The notes under the pieces: model-generated
Seen by the model: the letters and a program-made list of their open reading frames with translations, nothing else
What the model was told of the DNA's origin: nothing
Database searches by the model: none
NCBI RefSeq assembly: GCF_003688855.1
Contig: NZ_REFW01000002.1
Coordinates: 248,001-312,000, forward strand
From: Tessaracoccus antarcticus
Lineage (GTDB): Bacteria > Actinomycetota > Actinomycetes > Propionibacteriales > Propionibacteriaceae
Direction of reading: 5' to 3'
Length of the DNA: 64,000 bases
Position numbers and translations under genes: made by a program
Part shown: piece by piece, positions 40,901 through 49,799 of the stretch
Layout of the letters: every line of letters starts with the position of its first letter
Numbering within the stretch: the first letter of the stretch is position 1

Positions 40901-41519
40901 CGAGCGCAACCTCACGGTGCTGGGCCGGGTGAACCCACTGGCGCTCGAGGAGTTCGACGCCATGTTGGCACGGCACGGATTCCTGGCCGAGCAGCTCGAT
41001 GACCTGAAGCGCACCCGCGCCGATCTCCTCGAGCTCATCGACGAGGTCGACAGGCGCGTCAAGGAGGTGTTCGAGGCGGCCTACAGGGACGTGGAGACCA
41101 CCTTCGTCGACGTGTTCTCCCGCCTGTTCCCCGGCGGAGAGGGTCGCCTGGTGCTGACGGACCCGGGCGACTGGCTGACCACCGGCGTCGACGTCGAGGC
41201 GCGCCCGGCCGGCAAACAGGTGAAGCGACTGTCGCTGTTGTCCGGCGGTGAACGCTCCCTCGTGGCGGTCGCGTTCCTGGTGTCGTTGTTCATCGCCCGC
41301 CCCAGCCCGTTCTACATCCTCGACGAGGTGGAGGCGGCACTCGACGACGCCAACCTCGGACGCCTGCTGACCATCTATGAGGAGTTGCGGGCCAACTCGC
41401 AACTGCTGATCATCACGCACCAGAAGCGCACCATGGAGATTGCCGACTCGCTGTACGGCGTCACCATGCGGGGAGATGGCATCTCCACCGTCGTGAGCCA
41501 GCGACTGTCGTCGGAGTAG
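37989..41519 (+). CDS. smc: Chromosome segregation protein SMC
   Basis: Condensin ATPase that loops and segregates the chromosome. 1176 aa from ATG 37989, one base after the gtrA-like stop. Walker A GPNGSGKSN (about 34-42); long coiled coils at about 170-490 and 660-1000, very rich in Ala, Arg and Glu; a hinge in between; ABC signature LLSGGERSLVAVAFL and Walker B FYILDEVEAALDDANL near the C-terminus. The ScpA/ScpB partners are not in this window. Confidence 0.97.
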   Translation: MYLKQLTLRGFKSFASATTLTFEPGITCVVGPNGSGKSNVVDALSWVMGEQGAKSLRGGKMEDVIFAGTTKRAPLGRAEVELTIDNSDGALPIEYSEVTITRTMFRSGGSDYSINGTPARLLDVQELLSDSGIGREMHVIVGQGQLDAILQATPESRRGFIEEAAGVLKHRKRKEKALRKLEGTKANLERLSDLIGELSRQLKPLGRQAETARKAAVIQAELRDAKARLLAEDLGAARDALAADLADEAAVLAAKDRAERAVRAASQAEDAAEVDLRQAGAAFDAAQETWYALASLRERVSTTISISAERMRAGANQPQLEITGGRDPEHLEREAAGIRERETELGLNIDKAEATLRDATLRRNAAEQQHAAADAAHATALRAVADRREGLARLTGQVQALQSRLQASHEEVERLQRRRDEATQRAEEAATTFGGMESSLSGLGAHESDLDDAHEVATARVEHHQEELAQLRATEATLARDRAALEARIEALRLMTERKDASAGLVAAGGPGVRGRLIDALDVEPGWERAVSAALQAAAESVVVEGLENAVAAVAHMAEQDMGRASLAVTGASAGDRLDGSVLELVEHPLDLAGVLGVLLGRVVAVEDLDDAHRHVEEFPGTTAVTRGGDVVSAWLVEGGSAATPSLLELSAQLGEAESALVALGLEKDRTRFAVDRATGALAAAQRDAAEALALLHSSDAELAAAQDRLGQLRQTQATALREAERLAEAMTAAAQARVADEGKLAALQARLEAASTQEVAEPDPAERDDKAMEARRARQAEMEARLALRTLEEQAKALAGRAEGLIRAAQAERSSRAKARAKAEQLRREAEVATTVHEAAIRLAELVDGVRDLATRNRDAADTARREAEAATVRARHDSRAAAASLEELVRGAHRDEMTRIEHRMRIEQLEEKALSELGMEPDPLVAEYGPDQRVPVITRPDGSALGEDDEVPDPVPYDRAEQTTRLRRAERNLTVLGRVNPLALEEFDAMLARHGFLAEQLDDLKRTRADLLELIDEVDRRVKEVFEAAYRDVETTFVDVFSRLFPGGEGRLVLTDPGDWLTTGVDVEARPAGKQVKRLSLLSGGERSLVAVAFLVSLFIARPSPFYILDEVEAALDDANLGRLLTIYEELRANSQLLIITHQKRTMEIADSLYGVTMRGDGISTVVSQRLSSE

Positions 41520-41801
41520 TCCGTTGAGACGCCCTGCAGAGTGAACCCTTCCACCCTCAGCGACTGAAACAAGCAGGCTATCCACGCCTTCACGGGCGTG
41601 GAGGCGATCGTCCACTTGATCCAGCCAGAGGTAGGGGGAGAGCAAGGAACCCCGGTACTGTTGTGCCGCGAGCCTGAAGCGGACGGGTGGGCCCCCGCGA
41701 AGGTGGAGGCACCCGTTGAACCAGCTGTCACGCAACACCTCCGAGGTGGTGTTCGTGGTAGCAGGGGATGGGCGCTGCGCCATCCTCGCTAGGATGACGC
41801 C
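41520..41801. other. smc-ftsY intergenic region with hairpins, no gene assigned
   Basis: 282 bp, long for this operon. A 7-bp stem CCACGCC/GGCGTGG lies at about 41582-41601 and a looser CGGGTG/CACCCG pair further on. Frames of about 60 codons are open on both strands, with no ribosome-binding site or family I recognise; one may be eroded coding sequence. I looked for an SRP RNA here and did not find its conserved tetraloop region. Confidence 0.5.
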
Positions 41802-42941
41802 GTGGACTGGATTTTTTGGGTCATCCTGGGGCTGATCGGCGCTGCCGTGATCGCAGCCAGCATCATCACCCATGTCAATCGCAAGAGCATCGGTGCGCCC
41901 GAGCAACCCGACGAGCTGGAGGCGGAGCCCTCGGCCGAGACCCCCGGCGACACCGTCGTGGTGGATGCCGAGCTCGTCGAGGAAGTGGGGCCGGCGGCGC
42001 CCACACTGGAGCGCCCCGAGTCGTCCCAGTCACGCTTCGCCCGGCTGCGCCGTCGTCTGTCCTCCAGCAACAACGTGCTGGCTCGCGCACTGGCTGACCT
42101 GCTGAGCGTCGACCGCATCGACGCCGACACCTGGGACGACTTCGAAGCCACCCTCATCGCCTCCGACCTCGGCGTCGGGCCCACCACCGAACTGACGGAT
42201 GCCCTCCGCAAGGAACTTTCCGTCGACGGCGTGGCCGACCCGGAGACGGCACGTCGCGTCCTGCGATCGGAGTTGTTGCGGCTCGTGGACCCCACGCTGG
42301 ACCGCAGCCTCAACCTGGACTCTGAGGAGGGCAAGCCTGCCGTCGTGATGGTGGTGGGTGTCAACGGCACGGGCAAGACCACCACTGTGGGCAAGCTGGC
42401 GCGCGTGCTGGTGGCCGACGGCCGTAGCGTCCTGCTGGGTGCCGCGGACACGTTCCGTGCCGCCGCCGCCGAGCAACTCATCACCTGGGGCGAGCGGGTT
42501 GGCGTCTCCACAGTCCGAGGTCCCGAGGGTGGTGACCCGGCCTCCGTGGCGTTCGAGGCCGTCGCCTCCGGTGCCGAGAACGGCATCGACGTGGTCATCG
42601 TGGACACCGCCGGACGCCTGCACACCAAGACTGGCCTCATGGACGAGCTCGGGAAGGTCAAGCGCGTCATCGAGAAGAAGGCCGCCGTGAACGAGGTGTT
42701 GCTCGTGCTGGACGCCACCACCGGCCAGAACGGCATGATGCAGGCGCGGGTCTTCTCCCAGGTGGTCAACGTCACGGGGATCGTCCTCACGAAGCTCGAC
42801 GGATCCGCCAAGGGCGGCATCGTCGTTGCCGTGCAGCGCGAGCTCGGCGTGCCCGTGAAACTCATCGGGCTGGGGGAGGGCGTCGACGACCTCGCACCGT
42901 TCGACCCGGAGGGCTTCGTCGCCGGAATCCTCGGCGAGTGA
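41802..42941 (+). CDS. ftsY: Signal recognition particle receptor FtsY
   Basis: Membrane receptor GTPase that docks the SRP-ribosome complex. 379 aa from GTG 41802. One N-terminal membrane anchor (residues 3-24), then an acidic A-domain linker (about 30-75), the N domain, and the G domain with GVNGTGKTTTVGKLA (about 186-200), DTAGRLHT and TKLDGSAKGG. The built-in membrane helix is typical of actinobacterial FtsY. ffh follows 65 bp later. Confidence 0.96.
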   Translation: MDWIFWVILGLIGAAVIAASIITHVNRKSIGAPEQPDELEAEPSAETPGDTVVVDAELVEEVGPAAPTLERPESSQSRFARLRRRLSSSNNVLARALADLLSVDRIDADTWDDFEATLIASDLGVGPTTELTDALRKELSVDGVADPETARRVLRSELLRLVDPTLDRSLNLDSEEGKPAVVMVVGVNGTGKTTTVGKLARVLVADGRSVLLGAADTFRAAAAEQLITWGERVGVSTVRGPEGGDPASVAFEAVASGAENGIDVVIVDTAGRLHTKTGLMDELGKVKRVIEKKAAVNEVLLVLDATTGQNGMMQARVFSQVVNVTGIVLTKLDGSAKGGIVVAVQRELGVPVKLIGLGEGVDDLAPFDPEGFVAGILGE

Positions 42942-43006
42942 GGCTTCGTCTATCCTTGGCCGGTACCGCCACGCCGCATGGCACAACCAATTGATGAAGG
43001 ACTGAC

Positions 43007-44569
43007 GTGTTCGACACGCTGCAAGATCGCCTCTCCGACGTCTTCAAGGGACTGCGCTCCAAGGGCCGACTGACCGAGGCCGACATCGACGCCACGATGC
43101 GGGAGATCCGCATCGCGCTGCTCGAGGCTGACGTGAACCTCAGCGTCGTCAAGGGGTTCATCAGCGCCGTCAAGGAACGCTGCCTGGGCCTGGAGCTCTC
43201 CAAGGCGCTGAACCCGACGCAGCAGATCATCAAGATCGTCGACGATGAGCTGGTCGGGATCCTCGGCGGGGAGACCCGCAACGTGCGCTTCAGCAAGCGC
43301 CCACCCACCGTCATCATGCTGGCCGGTCTGCAGGGCGCCGGAAAGACCACCCTCGCGGGCAAGCTGGCCAGTTGGTTGCGCGAGCAGAAGCACGCTCCGC
43401 TGCTGGTGGCGGCCGACCTGCAACGCCCCAACGCCGTCGGCCAGCTCCAGATCGTCGGCGAGCGCGCCGGCGTCCACGTGTTCGCGCCCCAGCCCGGCAA
43501 CGGGGTGGGTGACCCCGTGCAGGTGGCGCGCGACTCCATCGAGCATGCACGCCGCCGCCTCTACGACGTCGTCATCGTCGACACCGCCGGACGTCTGGGC
43601 GTCGACGCGGAACTGATGCAGCAGGCCGCCGACATCAAGGAGGCCGTCAACCCCGACGAGGTCCTCTTCGTGGTGGACGCCATGATCGGTCAGGACGCCG
43701 TCAACACCGCCAGGGCCTTCAACGAGGGCATCGGCTTCGACGGCGTCGTCCTCACCAAGCTCGACGGCGACGCCCGCGGAGGCGCAGCCCTCTCGATCGC
43801 CCGCGTCATCGGCAAGCCCATCATGTTCGCGTCCAACGGCGAGGGCCTGAAGGACTTCGACGTCTTCCACCCGGACCGCATGGCCAGCCGCATCCTCGGC
43901 ATGGGGGACGTCCTGACCCTCATCGAGCAGGCCGAGAAGACCTTCGACGCCGATCAGTCCCGTGCTGCGGCCGAGAAGCTCATGGGCAAGAACAAGTTCG
44001 GCCTGCAGGACTTCCTGTCCCAGATGCAACAGCTGCGCAAGATGGGGCCGCTCAGCAAAATCCTCGGCATGCTGCCGGGTGCCGGTCAGTTCAAGGGCGC
44101 CATCGACGACATCGATGAGCGCGAGATCGACCGCATCGAAGCCATCATCAACTCGATGACCCTGAAGGAACGCGACGACGTCAGCATCCTCAACGGCTCA
44201 CGCCGCTCCCGCATCGCCAAGGGGGCGGGTGTGCAGGTCTCCGACGTGAACCAGCTCGTCAACCGCTTCGTTGAGGCGCGCAAGATGATGGAGAAGATGG
44301 CCAGTTCGATGGGCGGCATGGGCGGTGGGGTGCCCGCCGGAATGCCCCAGGGCATGCCCGGCGCGCTGCCGGGCGGCCGTGGCCCCAAGCGCCAGCCCGC
44401 CAAGAAGCAGCTCAAGAAGGGCCACAAGGTCTCCGGCAACCCGGCCAAGCGCAAGCAGCAGGAGGCGCAGAAGGCGCTCGGCCTGCCTCCGCAGGTGGAC
44501 GTCCCGCAGTCGATGGATGACTTCCAGCTGCCCGCCGACCTGCAGAAGATGTTCGACCAGAACAAGTAG
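43007..44569 (+). CDS. ffh: Signal recognition particle protein Ffh
   Basis: SRP54 GTPase that recognises signal sequences on the ribosome. 520 aa from GTG 43007. N domain, G domain with GLQGAGKTTLAGKLA (about 108-122) and DTAGRLGVD, and a Met-rich M domain (MMEKMASSMGGMGGGVPAGM). The C-terminal about 90 residues are a Gly/Pro then Lys-rich tail longer than in E. coli. It forms a pair with ftsY. Confidence 0.97.
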   Translation: MFDTLQDRLSDVFKGLRSKGRLTEADIDATMREIRIALLEADVNLSVVKGFISAVKERCLGLELSKALNPTQQIIKIVDDELVGILGGETRNVRFSKRPPTVIMLAGLQGAGKTTLAGKLASWLREQKHAPLLVAADLQRPNAVGQLQIVGERAGVHVFAPQPGNGVGDPVQVARDSIEHARRRLYDVVIVDTAGRLGVDAELMQQAADIKEAVNPDEVLFVVDAMIGQDAVNTARAFNEGIGFDGVVLTKLDGDARGGAALSIARVIGKPIMFASNGEGLKDFDVFHPDRMASRILGMGDVLTLIEQAEKTFDADQSRAAAEKLMGKNKFGLQDFLSQMQQLRKMGPLSKILGMLPGAGQFKGAIDDIDEREIDRIEAIINSMTLKERDDVSILNGSRRSRIAKGAGVQVSDVNQLVNRFVEARKMMEKMASSMGGMGGGVPAGMPQGMPGALPGGRGPKRQPAKKQLKKGHKVSGNPAKRKQQEAQKALGLPPQVDVPQSMDDFQLPADLQKMFDQNK

Positions 44570-44598
44570 CCGCTCACCTCGATCCGAGAGTCTCCGGG

Positions 44599-44621
44599 CC
44601 GACCCATTTCTGCGTGGTCGG
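44599..44621 (+). terminator. Possible terminator after ffh
   Basis: CCGACCCA (44599-44606) can pair with TGGTCGG (44615-44621) with one bulge; loop TTTCTGCG. Modest stem, no T tract. Confidence 0.35.
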
Positions 44622-44689
44622 TCAGCCAAAGGTGTTGTACCGAGTGCCGACGTGCCGGGTCCCGCCGGGTACTCGATAGTCTCGGTGCC

Positions 44690-45784
44690 ATGAGCACCGC
44701 ACCACACAGGACATCCGAGAGCTACCGCTTCACCCGTGCGGTGGTGCTTCCCGGGACTGAGCCACGCGACCTGTGGATCGCCGACGGGAGGGTGGTCGAC
44801 GGGCCCGTCGCGGATGCCGTCACCATCTCCGACGCCTGCTGGGTGATCCCGGGGCTCGTGGACGCGCACTGCCACATCGGACTCGGGCCCGAGGGTGCCG
44901 TCGATGAGGACACGGCCAGGGCGCAGGCGCAGGCCGACCTTGCGGTCGGCGTGATGTTGATCCGCGACGCCGGCTCACCCTCCGACACACGGTGGGTCCA
45001 CGACCAGTCCGAGTTGCCGCGACTTCTCCGCGCGGGACGCCACATCGCCCGTCCGAAGCGCTACATCCGCAACCTTGCCGCCGAGGTGGAGCCCGAGGGA
45101 CTCGTCGAGCAGGTGCGCCACGAGGCCCGATCTGGCGACGGCTGGGTCAAGTTGGTGGGCGACTGGATCGACCGCTCCGTGGGCGACCTCGCACCGCTGT
45201 GGCCCGCTGACGTCGCCGCCCGGGCCATCGCTGCCGCCCATGACGAGGGTGCCCGTGTCACGGCTCACTGCTTCGGCGAGCAGTCCGTGGCGGAACTCGT
45301 GGACGCAGGCATCGACTGCATCGAACACGGCACCGGCCTTTCAGACGACGTGATCGCCTCCATGGCAGATCGCGGCACCGCGCTGGTGCCCACCATGATC
45401 AACCTCGACAACTTTCCCCACTATGCCGCCACCGGTGCCGCAAAGTTTCCGCGCTACGCCGCTCACATGCTGGACCTCCACGCGCGCCGCCACCAGAGGA
45501 TCGGCAGAGCGATCGAGGCCGGCGTGCAGGTCTACGCCGGAACCGACGCGGGCACCGTCGTCGCCCACGGTCGGGTCATCGACGAGATCGACGAACTGGC
45601 GAAACTGGGCGGTGCGGAGTATGCCCTGGGTGCTTCGAGTTGGCGTGCCCGGGGGTGGCTGGGCGCCGACGTGGTGACCACGGGTGCCAGCGCAGACTTC
45701 GTCGTCTACTCCGAGGACCCCCGGCAGGACCTTTCGGTGCTGCGTCGACCCTCCGCCCGGATCCTTCGCGGTCGCGCCCTCTGA
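44690..45784 (+). CDS. Amidohydrolase-superfamily protein (imidazolonepropionase/prolidase-like)
   Basis: 364 aa. Metal-dependent TIM-barrel hydrolase: HxH motif in GLVDAHCHIGLG, a lysine probably carboxylated in GWVKLVGDWID, further His in VTAHCFGEQSVAELVDAG and IEHGTGLSDD, and the last metal aspartate in YAGTDAGTVVAHG. All metal-site residues look intact. The small beta-sandwich halves flank the barrel. The substrate is unknown; the superfamily hydrolyses cyclic amides, peptides and lactams. It stands alone between ffh and sppA. Confidence 0.88.
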   Translation: MSTAPHRTSESYRFTRAVVLPGTEPRDLWIADGRVVDGPVADAVTISDACWVIPGLVDAHCHIGLGPEGAVDEDTARAQAQADLAVGVMLIRDAGSPSDTRWVHDQSELPRLLRAGRHIARPKRYIRNLAAEVEPEGLVEQVRHEARSGDGWVKLVGDWIDRSVGDLAPLWPADVAARAIAAAHDEGARVTAHCFGEQSVAELVDAGIDCIEHGTGLSDDVIASMADRGTALVPTMINLDNFPHYAATGAAKFPRYAAHMLDLHARRHQRIGRAIEAGVQVYAGTDAGTVVAHGRVIDEIDELAKLGGAEYALGASSWRARGWLGADVVTTGASADFVVYSEDPRQDLSVLRRPSARILRGRAL

Positions 45785-45954
45785 CGGGCCGGTGGCGGAC
45801 CAACCACCCGGTGGTGCTGGGCCCCACCACACTGAACCCCACAGGACGCGGAGGGGTGGTCGATTTCTCCACGTGGGGCCTCGGGGGGCTGCACTCGGAC
45901 CCTCCGGCTGCTTGACTTGAGGTGAGCACCCCGACCCCCTGAGGAGCCATCACC

Positions 45955-47130
45955 ATGGACGACACCCCCACGCCCACCCCTGCAGCCCCACCGAACTTCC
46001 CTCCACCCGAGCCCGCCGCACTCGCCACAGAGGCGCCCCGGGCCCCCGGCCCGTTCAAGCGGGGCTTCGGCATGGGTGCGGGCCTCGGGCTCGGTCTGGC
46101 CGTCACATTCGTTGCCCTTGCCGTCGTGACGGGGGTGTTCGCCCTCATCTCCACGGCCATGGCGCTCGGCTCCATCACCTCCTCCGGGGCCAGCACCAGC
46201 CTGTCCACGCTGTGGGGCAAGACGGGAGCCAGCGGGAAGCTACGGGCCCTGTCCATCAGCGGGCCAATCATGACCGACGCGTCCGAGGGTGGACTGCTGG
46301 TGGCAGGGACGTTCGGGTACGAGCTCGCGGAGCAGATCGACGCCATCACGAAGGACGACGCCGCGGGGCTGGTGCTGCTCGTCAACACGCCCGGAGGCTC
46401 CATCACCGGTTCGAAGGCCATTGCCGACGCGATCGACCGCTACCAGGAGCGCACCGGCAAGAAGGTGCTCGTGCACGTGGAGGGCATGTCAGCCTCCGGT
46501 GGCGTGTACTCCACGGCGCCAGCGGACGCCATCTATGCCGACCACGGGTCCATCGTCGGCAGCATCGGTGTCATCTTCGGCCCGTTCCAGCGGTTCCGCG
46601 ACGTGGTGGCCACATCCGGCTCCTTCATCGAGTCCGGGGTCACCACCACGGGCGGGATCACCCAGGAGTACATCTCCGCAGGCACCGGCAAGGACTTCGG
46701 CAACCCCTTCCGCGACATGACGGACGCGGAACGACAGATGATCACCACCATGCTGGACACCGAATACGACAACTTCGTGGGCCACGTCGCCGAGCAGCGC
46801 GACATCCCACAGGAGACGATCGTCAACGAACTCGGCGCCCAGGTTTTCGGCAATGACGACGCGGAGCGTGTGGGGCTCATCGACGGCACGCTCAACCGTG
46901 AGGAGTTCTTCCGCAAGGCCGCCGTCGAGGCCGGGCTGGATCCGGAGGAGACGGTGGTGCAGGCGCTGCAGCCGCCCACAGGGCTGGAGGCGTTGCTGGG
47001 GGCCAGCCGCCCCGCAGGATCAGCGCTGCCGATCGCGGAACTGGGGGAGGGCCACCGGGTCAGCACCAGCTTCTGTGGGGGCGGCGCGCCACTGGTCTAC
47101 GCCGGTGACCTGGCGGGGGTGTGCAGCTGA
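45955..47130 (+). CDS. sppA: Signal peptide peptidase SppA-type S49 protease
   Basis: Membrane-bound Ser/Lys protease that clears signal peptides and misfolded proteins. 391 aa, half-length class. Pro-rich cytoplasmic N-terminus, membrane helices at about 37-70, then the protease: nucleophile Ser in VEGMSASGGVYSTAP (about 180) and the probable general-base Lys in GTGKDFGNPFRDMTDAER (about 246). ATG 45955 follows TGAGGAGCCATCACC. Confidence 0.9.
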   Translation: MDDTPTPTPAAPPNFPPPEPAALATEAPRAPGPFKRGFGMGAGLGLGLAVTFVALAVVTGVFALISTAMALGSITSSGASTSLSTLWGKTGASGKLRALSISGPIMTDASEGGLLVAGTFGYELAEQIDAITKDDAAGLVLLVNTPGGSITGSKAIADAIDRYQERTGKKVLVHVEGMSASGGVYSTAPADAIYADHGSIVGSIGVIFGPFQRFRDVVATSGSFIESGVTTTGGITQEYISAGTGKDFGNPFRDMTDAERQMITTMLDTEYDNFVGHVAEQRDIPQETIVNELGAQVFGNDDAERVGLIDGTLNREEFFRKAAVEAGLDPEETVVQALQPPTGLEALLGASRPAGSALPIAELGEGHRVSTSFCGGGAPLVYAGDLAGVCS

Positions 47131-47135
47131 GGGGG

Positions 47136-47483
47136 TCAGCCCCAGCCCAGCTCGTGCAGGCGGTCCTCGTCGATCCCGTGGTAGTGCCCGAGTTCGTGGA
47201 GGAGGGTGATGCCGATCTCCTCCAGCAAATCGTCCTCGTCCTCGCACATCCGGGTCAGTGGCCCGCGGAACAGCACCACCCTGTCCGGCAGATTCCCCAT
47301 CCCGTAGCTGGTGTCGCGTTCGGTGAGGGCGGTGCCCTCGTACCAACCCAGGACGTCGGACCCGTCGTCGGGCTCGTCCTCGACGACGATCAGGACGTTG
47401 TCCAGGTTGTCCAGCAGGGCGGGGGGCAGGTGCGACAGAGCCTCATCGACCAGGTCGTCGAACGTCTCCTCGGGCAGCTCCAT
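47136..47483 (-). CDS. Zincin-like metallopeptidase family protein
   Basis: 115 aa from ATG 47483 (reverse); longer starts up to 47585 exist but would overlap the rpsP promoter. The metal motif HELGHYHGID (HExxH plus Asp) is near the C-terminus, and ALLDNLDNVLIVVEDEP is the family's conserved N-terminal part. Small actinobacterial proteins of this type are common and cytoplasmic; substrates are unknown. Convergent with sppA with only 5 bp between stops. Confidence 0.85.
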   Translation of the reverse strand: MELPEETFDDLVDEALSHLPPALLDNLDNVLIVVEDEPDDGSDVLGWYEGTALTERDTSYGMGNLPDRVVLFRGPLTRMCEDEDDLLEEIGITLLHELGHYHGIDEDRLHELGWG

Positions 47484-47535
47484 GGCACCCGATGCTAGGC
47501 GCTCCGCCGTCACGCTGGCGCCGCCCCGCCGACTT

Positions 47536-47564
47536 TTGGCTGTGGGCCCGACATCTGGCAGAAT
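47536..47564 (+). promoter_or_regulatory. Probable rpsP promoter
   Basis: TTGGCT (47536-47541) and CAGAAT (47559-47564) with 17 bp spacing, in the interval where transcription of the rpsP operon must start because the upstream gene is divergent. Confidence 0.5.
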
Positions 47565-47712
47565 ATTGTGTGCAACTTTGATCACTGGCGCCCTCTAACC
47601 CCGGTGATCGTCGTTCATCAGGCCCGACAGGAACGCGTGCCCCACACGTGGACAGGTCCGGCCGCCCCATCTCGTCTTGAAACAGACAAAACACAACAGG
47701 AGAACCACACTC

Positions 47713-48171
47713 GTGGCAACCAAGATTCGTCTGAAGCGTTTCGGCAAGACTCGCTCGCCGCACTACCGCATCATCGTCATCGACTCCCGCTCCAAGCGCG
47801 ACGGTCAGGCCATCGAAGAGATCGGTCTGTACCACCCCAAGAACGACCCGTCGGTCATGAAAATTGACTCCGAGCGCGCCCAGTACTGGCTGTCCGTTGG
47901 TGCACAGCCGACCGAGGCCGTCGTCGCAATCATGAAGCGCACCGGTGACTGGCAGAAGTTCAGCGGCGACACGTCGCCGTCGGGCGTCGACCCGCAGCCC
48001 CCGCGTCGCGACCGCGAGGCCGAGTTCGCCAAGGCACTGGCCGAGGACGGCAGCGCCACCGCGCCCGCCATCTCCAAGGCACAGAAGAAGAAGTCTGACG
48101 AAGCCAAGGCCACCCCGGCCAAGTCTGAGGACGAGTCCTCCGACGAGGCCGCGCCCGCCGAAGAGGCCTGA
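47713..48171 (+). CDS. rpsP: 30S ribosomal protein S16
   Basis: 152 aa from GTG 47713, with ACAGGAGAACC upstream. [20 protein letters not shown] is the normal N-terminus. The core ends at about residue 85; the remaining 65 are a Lys/Asp/Glu/Ala-rich tail, twice the length of compact S16 proteins. The rpsP-khpA-rimM-trmD order is standard in Gram-positive bacteria. Confidence 0.97.
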   Translation: MATKIRLKRFGKTRSPHYRIIVIDSRSKRDGQAIEEIGLYHPKNDPSVMKIDSERAQYWLSVGAQPTEAVVAIMKRTGDWQKFSGDTSPSGVDPQPPRRDREAEFAKALAEDGSATAPAISKAQKKKSDEAKATPAKSEDESSDEAAPAEEA

Positions 48172-48173
48172 TC

Positions 48174-48422
48174 ATGCTGGCCGATGCGCTCGAGCACCTC
48201 GTTGCGGGGATCGTGTCCAACCCGGACGACGTCAGGGTCAAGGACAAGGACCTGCGACGCGGCCGGCTCCTCGAGGTGCGAGTGCACCCCGAGGACATCG
48301 GCAAGGTGATCGGTCGCCAGGGCCGCACGGCGCAGGCGCTGCGCACCGTCATGGGTGCGCTGGCCGGCAACGAGCAGCTGCGCGTCGACTTCGTCGACGT
48401 GGACAAGCCGCGTCGGCACTGA
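48174..48422 (+). CDS. khpA: KH-domain RNA-binding protein KhpA
   Basis: 82 aa, ATG 2 bp after the rpsP stop. A single KH domain with GxxG motif (GKVIGRQGRTAQALRTVM). In Gram-positive bacteria KhpA forms a complex with KhpB/EloR and binds RNA. Confidence 0.93.
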   Translation: MLADALEHLVAGIVSNPDDVRVKDKDLRRGRLLEVRVHPEDIGKVIGRQGRTAQALRTVMGALAGNEQLRVDFVDVDKPRRH

Positions 48423-48457
48423 GCGGCCCACGCAGCACACGCTGTACAACACTGGAG

Positions 48458-48494
48458 TGCCTCGGATCATCACTGGTCCGGGGCATTTCTCATT
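48458..48494 (+). terminator. Hairpin plus T-rich run inside the rpsP-trmD operon
   Basis: TGCCTCGGA (48458-48466) pairs with TCCGGGGCA (48477-48485), one G-U, then TTTCTCATT. It lies between khpA and rimM and resembles a leaky intrinsic terminator that would lower rimM-trmD expression relative to rpsP. Confidence 0.6.
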
Positions 48495-48512
48495 GACGTG
48501 AAGGTGGGACTG

Positions 48513-49031
48513 ATGGACGAACTGGTTGAAGTGGTGGTCGGCAGGGTGGGCCGCGCGAAGGGAATTCGTGGCGAGGTGTCGATCGACCTGAGGACGGACG
48601 AACCGGGGCGCAGGTTCTACGCCGGCGCGAAGCTGAAGATGGCCTCGGGACGGGAGCTCACCGTCGAGAAGACCATCTGGCAGAGGGGCAAGCTCCTGGT
48701 GACGTTCGCCGATCACCCTGACAGGACCGCCGTCGAGAAGCTCAACGGTGAGTTCCTCTCGACCAAGGTGTCGGCCGCGGAGCTCCCGAGCGATGACGAC
48801 GAATACTTCGACCGGCAACTCGTCGGGCTGAAGGTGCTCGACCACCTCGGAGAGCCGGCCGGTACGGTCCGAGAGGTGCAGCACATGCCGTCCCAGGACC
48901 TCATTGCGGTGGACACCCCCGCCGGAATACGCCTGATCCCGTTCGTCAAGGCCTTGGTGCCGAGCGTCGACATGGAAGCCGGCACCTTGCAGTTGGCAGA
49001 CGTCAACGGACTGCTGGAAGACCTCGAGTGA
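48513..49031 (+). CDS. rimM: 16S rRNA processing protein RimM
   Basis: Assembly factor for the 30S head, binds S19. 172 aa from ATG 48513, chosen over GTG 48498 because AGGTGGG lies 5 bp upstream and the protein then starts directly before [18 protein letters not shown]. The C-terminal PRC-barrel has [20 protein letters not shown] and [12 protein letters not shown]. Overlaps trmD by GTGA. Confidence 0.95.
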   Translation: MDELVEVVVGRVGRAKGIRGEVSIDLRTDEPGRRFYAGAKLKMASGRELTVEKTIWQRGKLLVTFADHPDRTAVEKLNGEFLSTKVSAAELPSDDDEYFDRQLVGLKVLDHLGEPAGTVREVQHMPSQDLIAVDTPAGIRLIPFVKALVPSVDMEAGTLQLADVNGLLEDLE

Positions 49032-49723
49032 GGCTCGACGTCGTCACGATCTTCCCCGACTACATGGCGCCGCTGCACCTGTCGCTGGTGGGCAAGGCGA
49101 TCTCGTCGGGGCTCGTGGAGCTCGGGGTGCACGACCTGCGCACATGGACGCACGACCGGCACCACACCACCGACGACACCCCGTACGGCGGGGGAGCGGG
49201 TATGGTCATGAAGCCCGAACCGTGGGGGGAGGCACTCGATGCGCTCCGGGACATGGACCCGGCTCCCATGACCGTGGTGGTTCCCACCCCGGCGGGCACA
49301 CCGTTCACCCAGGAACTGGCCTACGAGTTGGCCACCCGCGACCGCCTCATGTTTGCGTGCGGTCGCTACGAGGGCATCGACCAGCGGGTGCTCGACCACA
49401 TGGCTGATGAGTATGAACTCGTGGAGGTCAGCCTCGGCGACTACGTCCTCAACGGCGGGGAGGTGGCCACGCTGGCCATCATCGAGGCCATTGTTCGACT
49501 CATCCCCGGCGTGATCGGTAACCCCGACTCGCTGCTGGAGGAATCGCACTCCGCCGGGCACGAGAACCTCCTCGAATACCCCAACTACACCAAGCCGCCC
49601 ACGTGGCGGGGTCGGGACGTGCCGGAGGTTCTCCTGAGCGGCAACCATGGCGTGATCGCGGCCTGGAGACGTGAGCGGGCGCTGGAGCGGACACGAGAGC
49701 GGCGTCCGGACCTCCTGCCCTGA
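49028..49723 (+). CDS. trmD: tRNA (guanine-37-N1) methyltransferase
   Basis: SPOUT methyltransferase forming m1G37, which prevents frameshifting. 231 aa from GTG 49028. N-terminal [28 protein letters not shown]; the knot region [11 protein letters not shown] and [14 protein letters not shown]-terminal [21 protein letters not shown]. Last gene of the rpsP operon. Confidence 0.96.
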   Translation: MRLDVVTIFPDYMAPLHLSLVGKAISSGLVELGVHDLRTWTHDRHHTTDDTPYGGGAGMVMKPEPWGEALDALRDMDPAPMTVVVPTPAGTPFTQELAYELATRDRLMFACGRYEGIDQRVLDHMADEYELVEVSLGDYVLNGGEVATLAIIEAIVRLIPGVIGNPDSLLEESHSAGHENLLEYPNYTKPPTWRGRDVPEVLLSGNHGVIAAWRRERALERTRERRPDLLP

Positions 49724-49799
49724 TCGCTGCCGCGGGCGACGCCCCGAATTAGGCGACCCTGCGTCGGTATCCGGGGGTGCCCGAGCTAGACTGCTTCTC

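Noticed and set aside
41520-41801. SRP 4.5S RNA gene expected near ftsY/ffh
   Set aside because: The conserved tetraloop and flanking internal-loop sequence of SRP RNA were not found.
49671-49799. Longer start for sdhC overlapping trmD
   Set aside because: The extra residues are out-of-frame trmD sequence; GTG 49800 gives the normal length.
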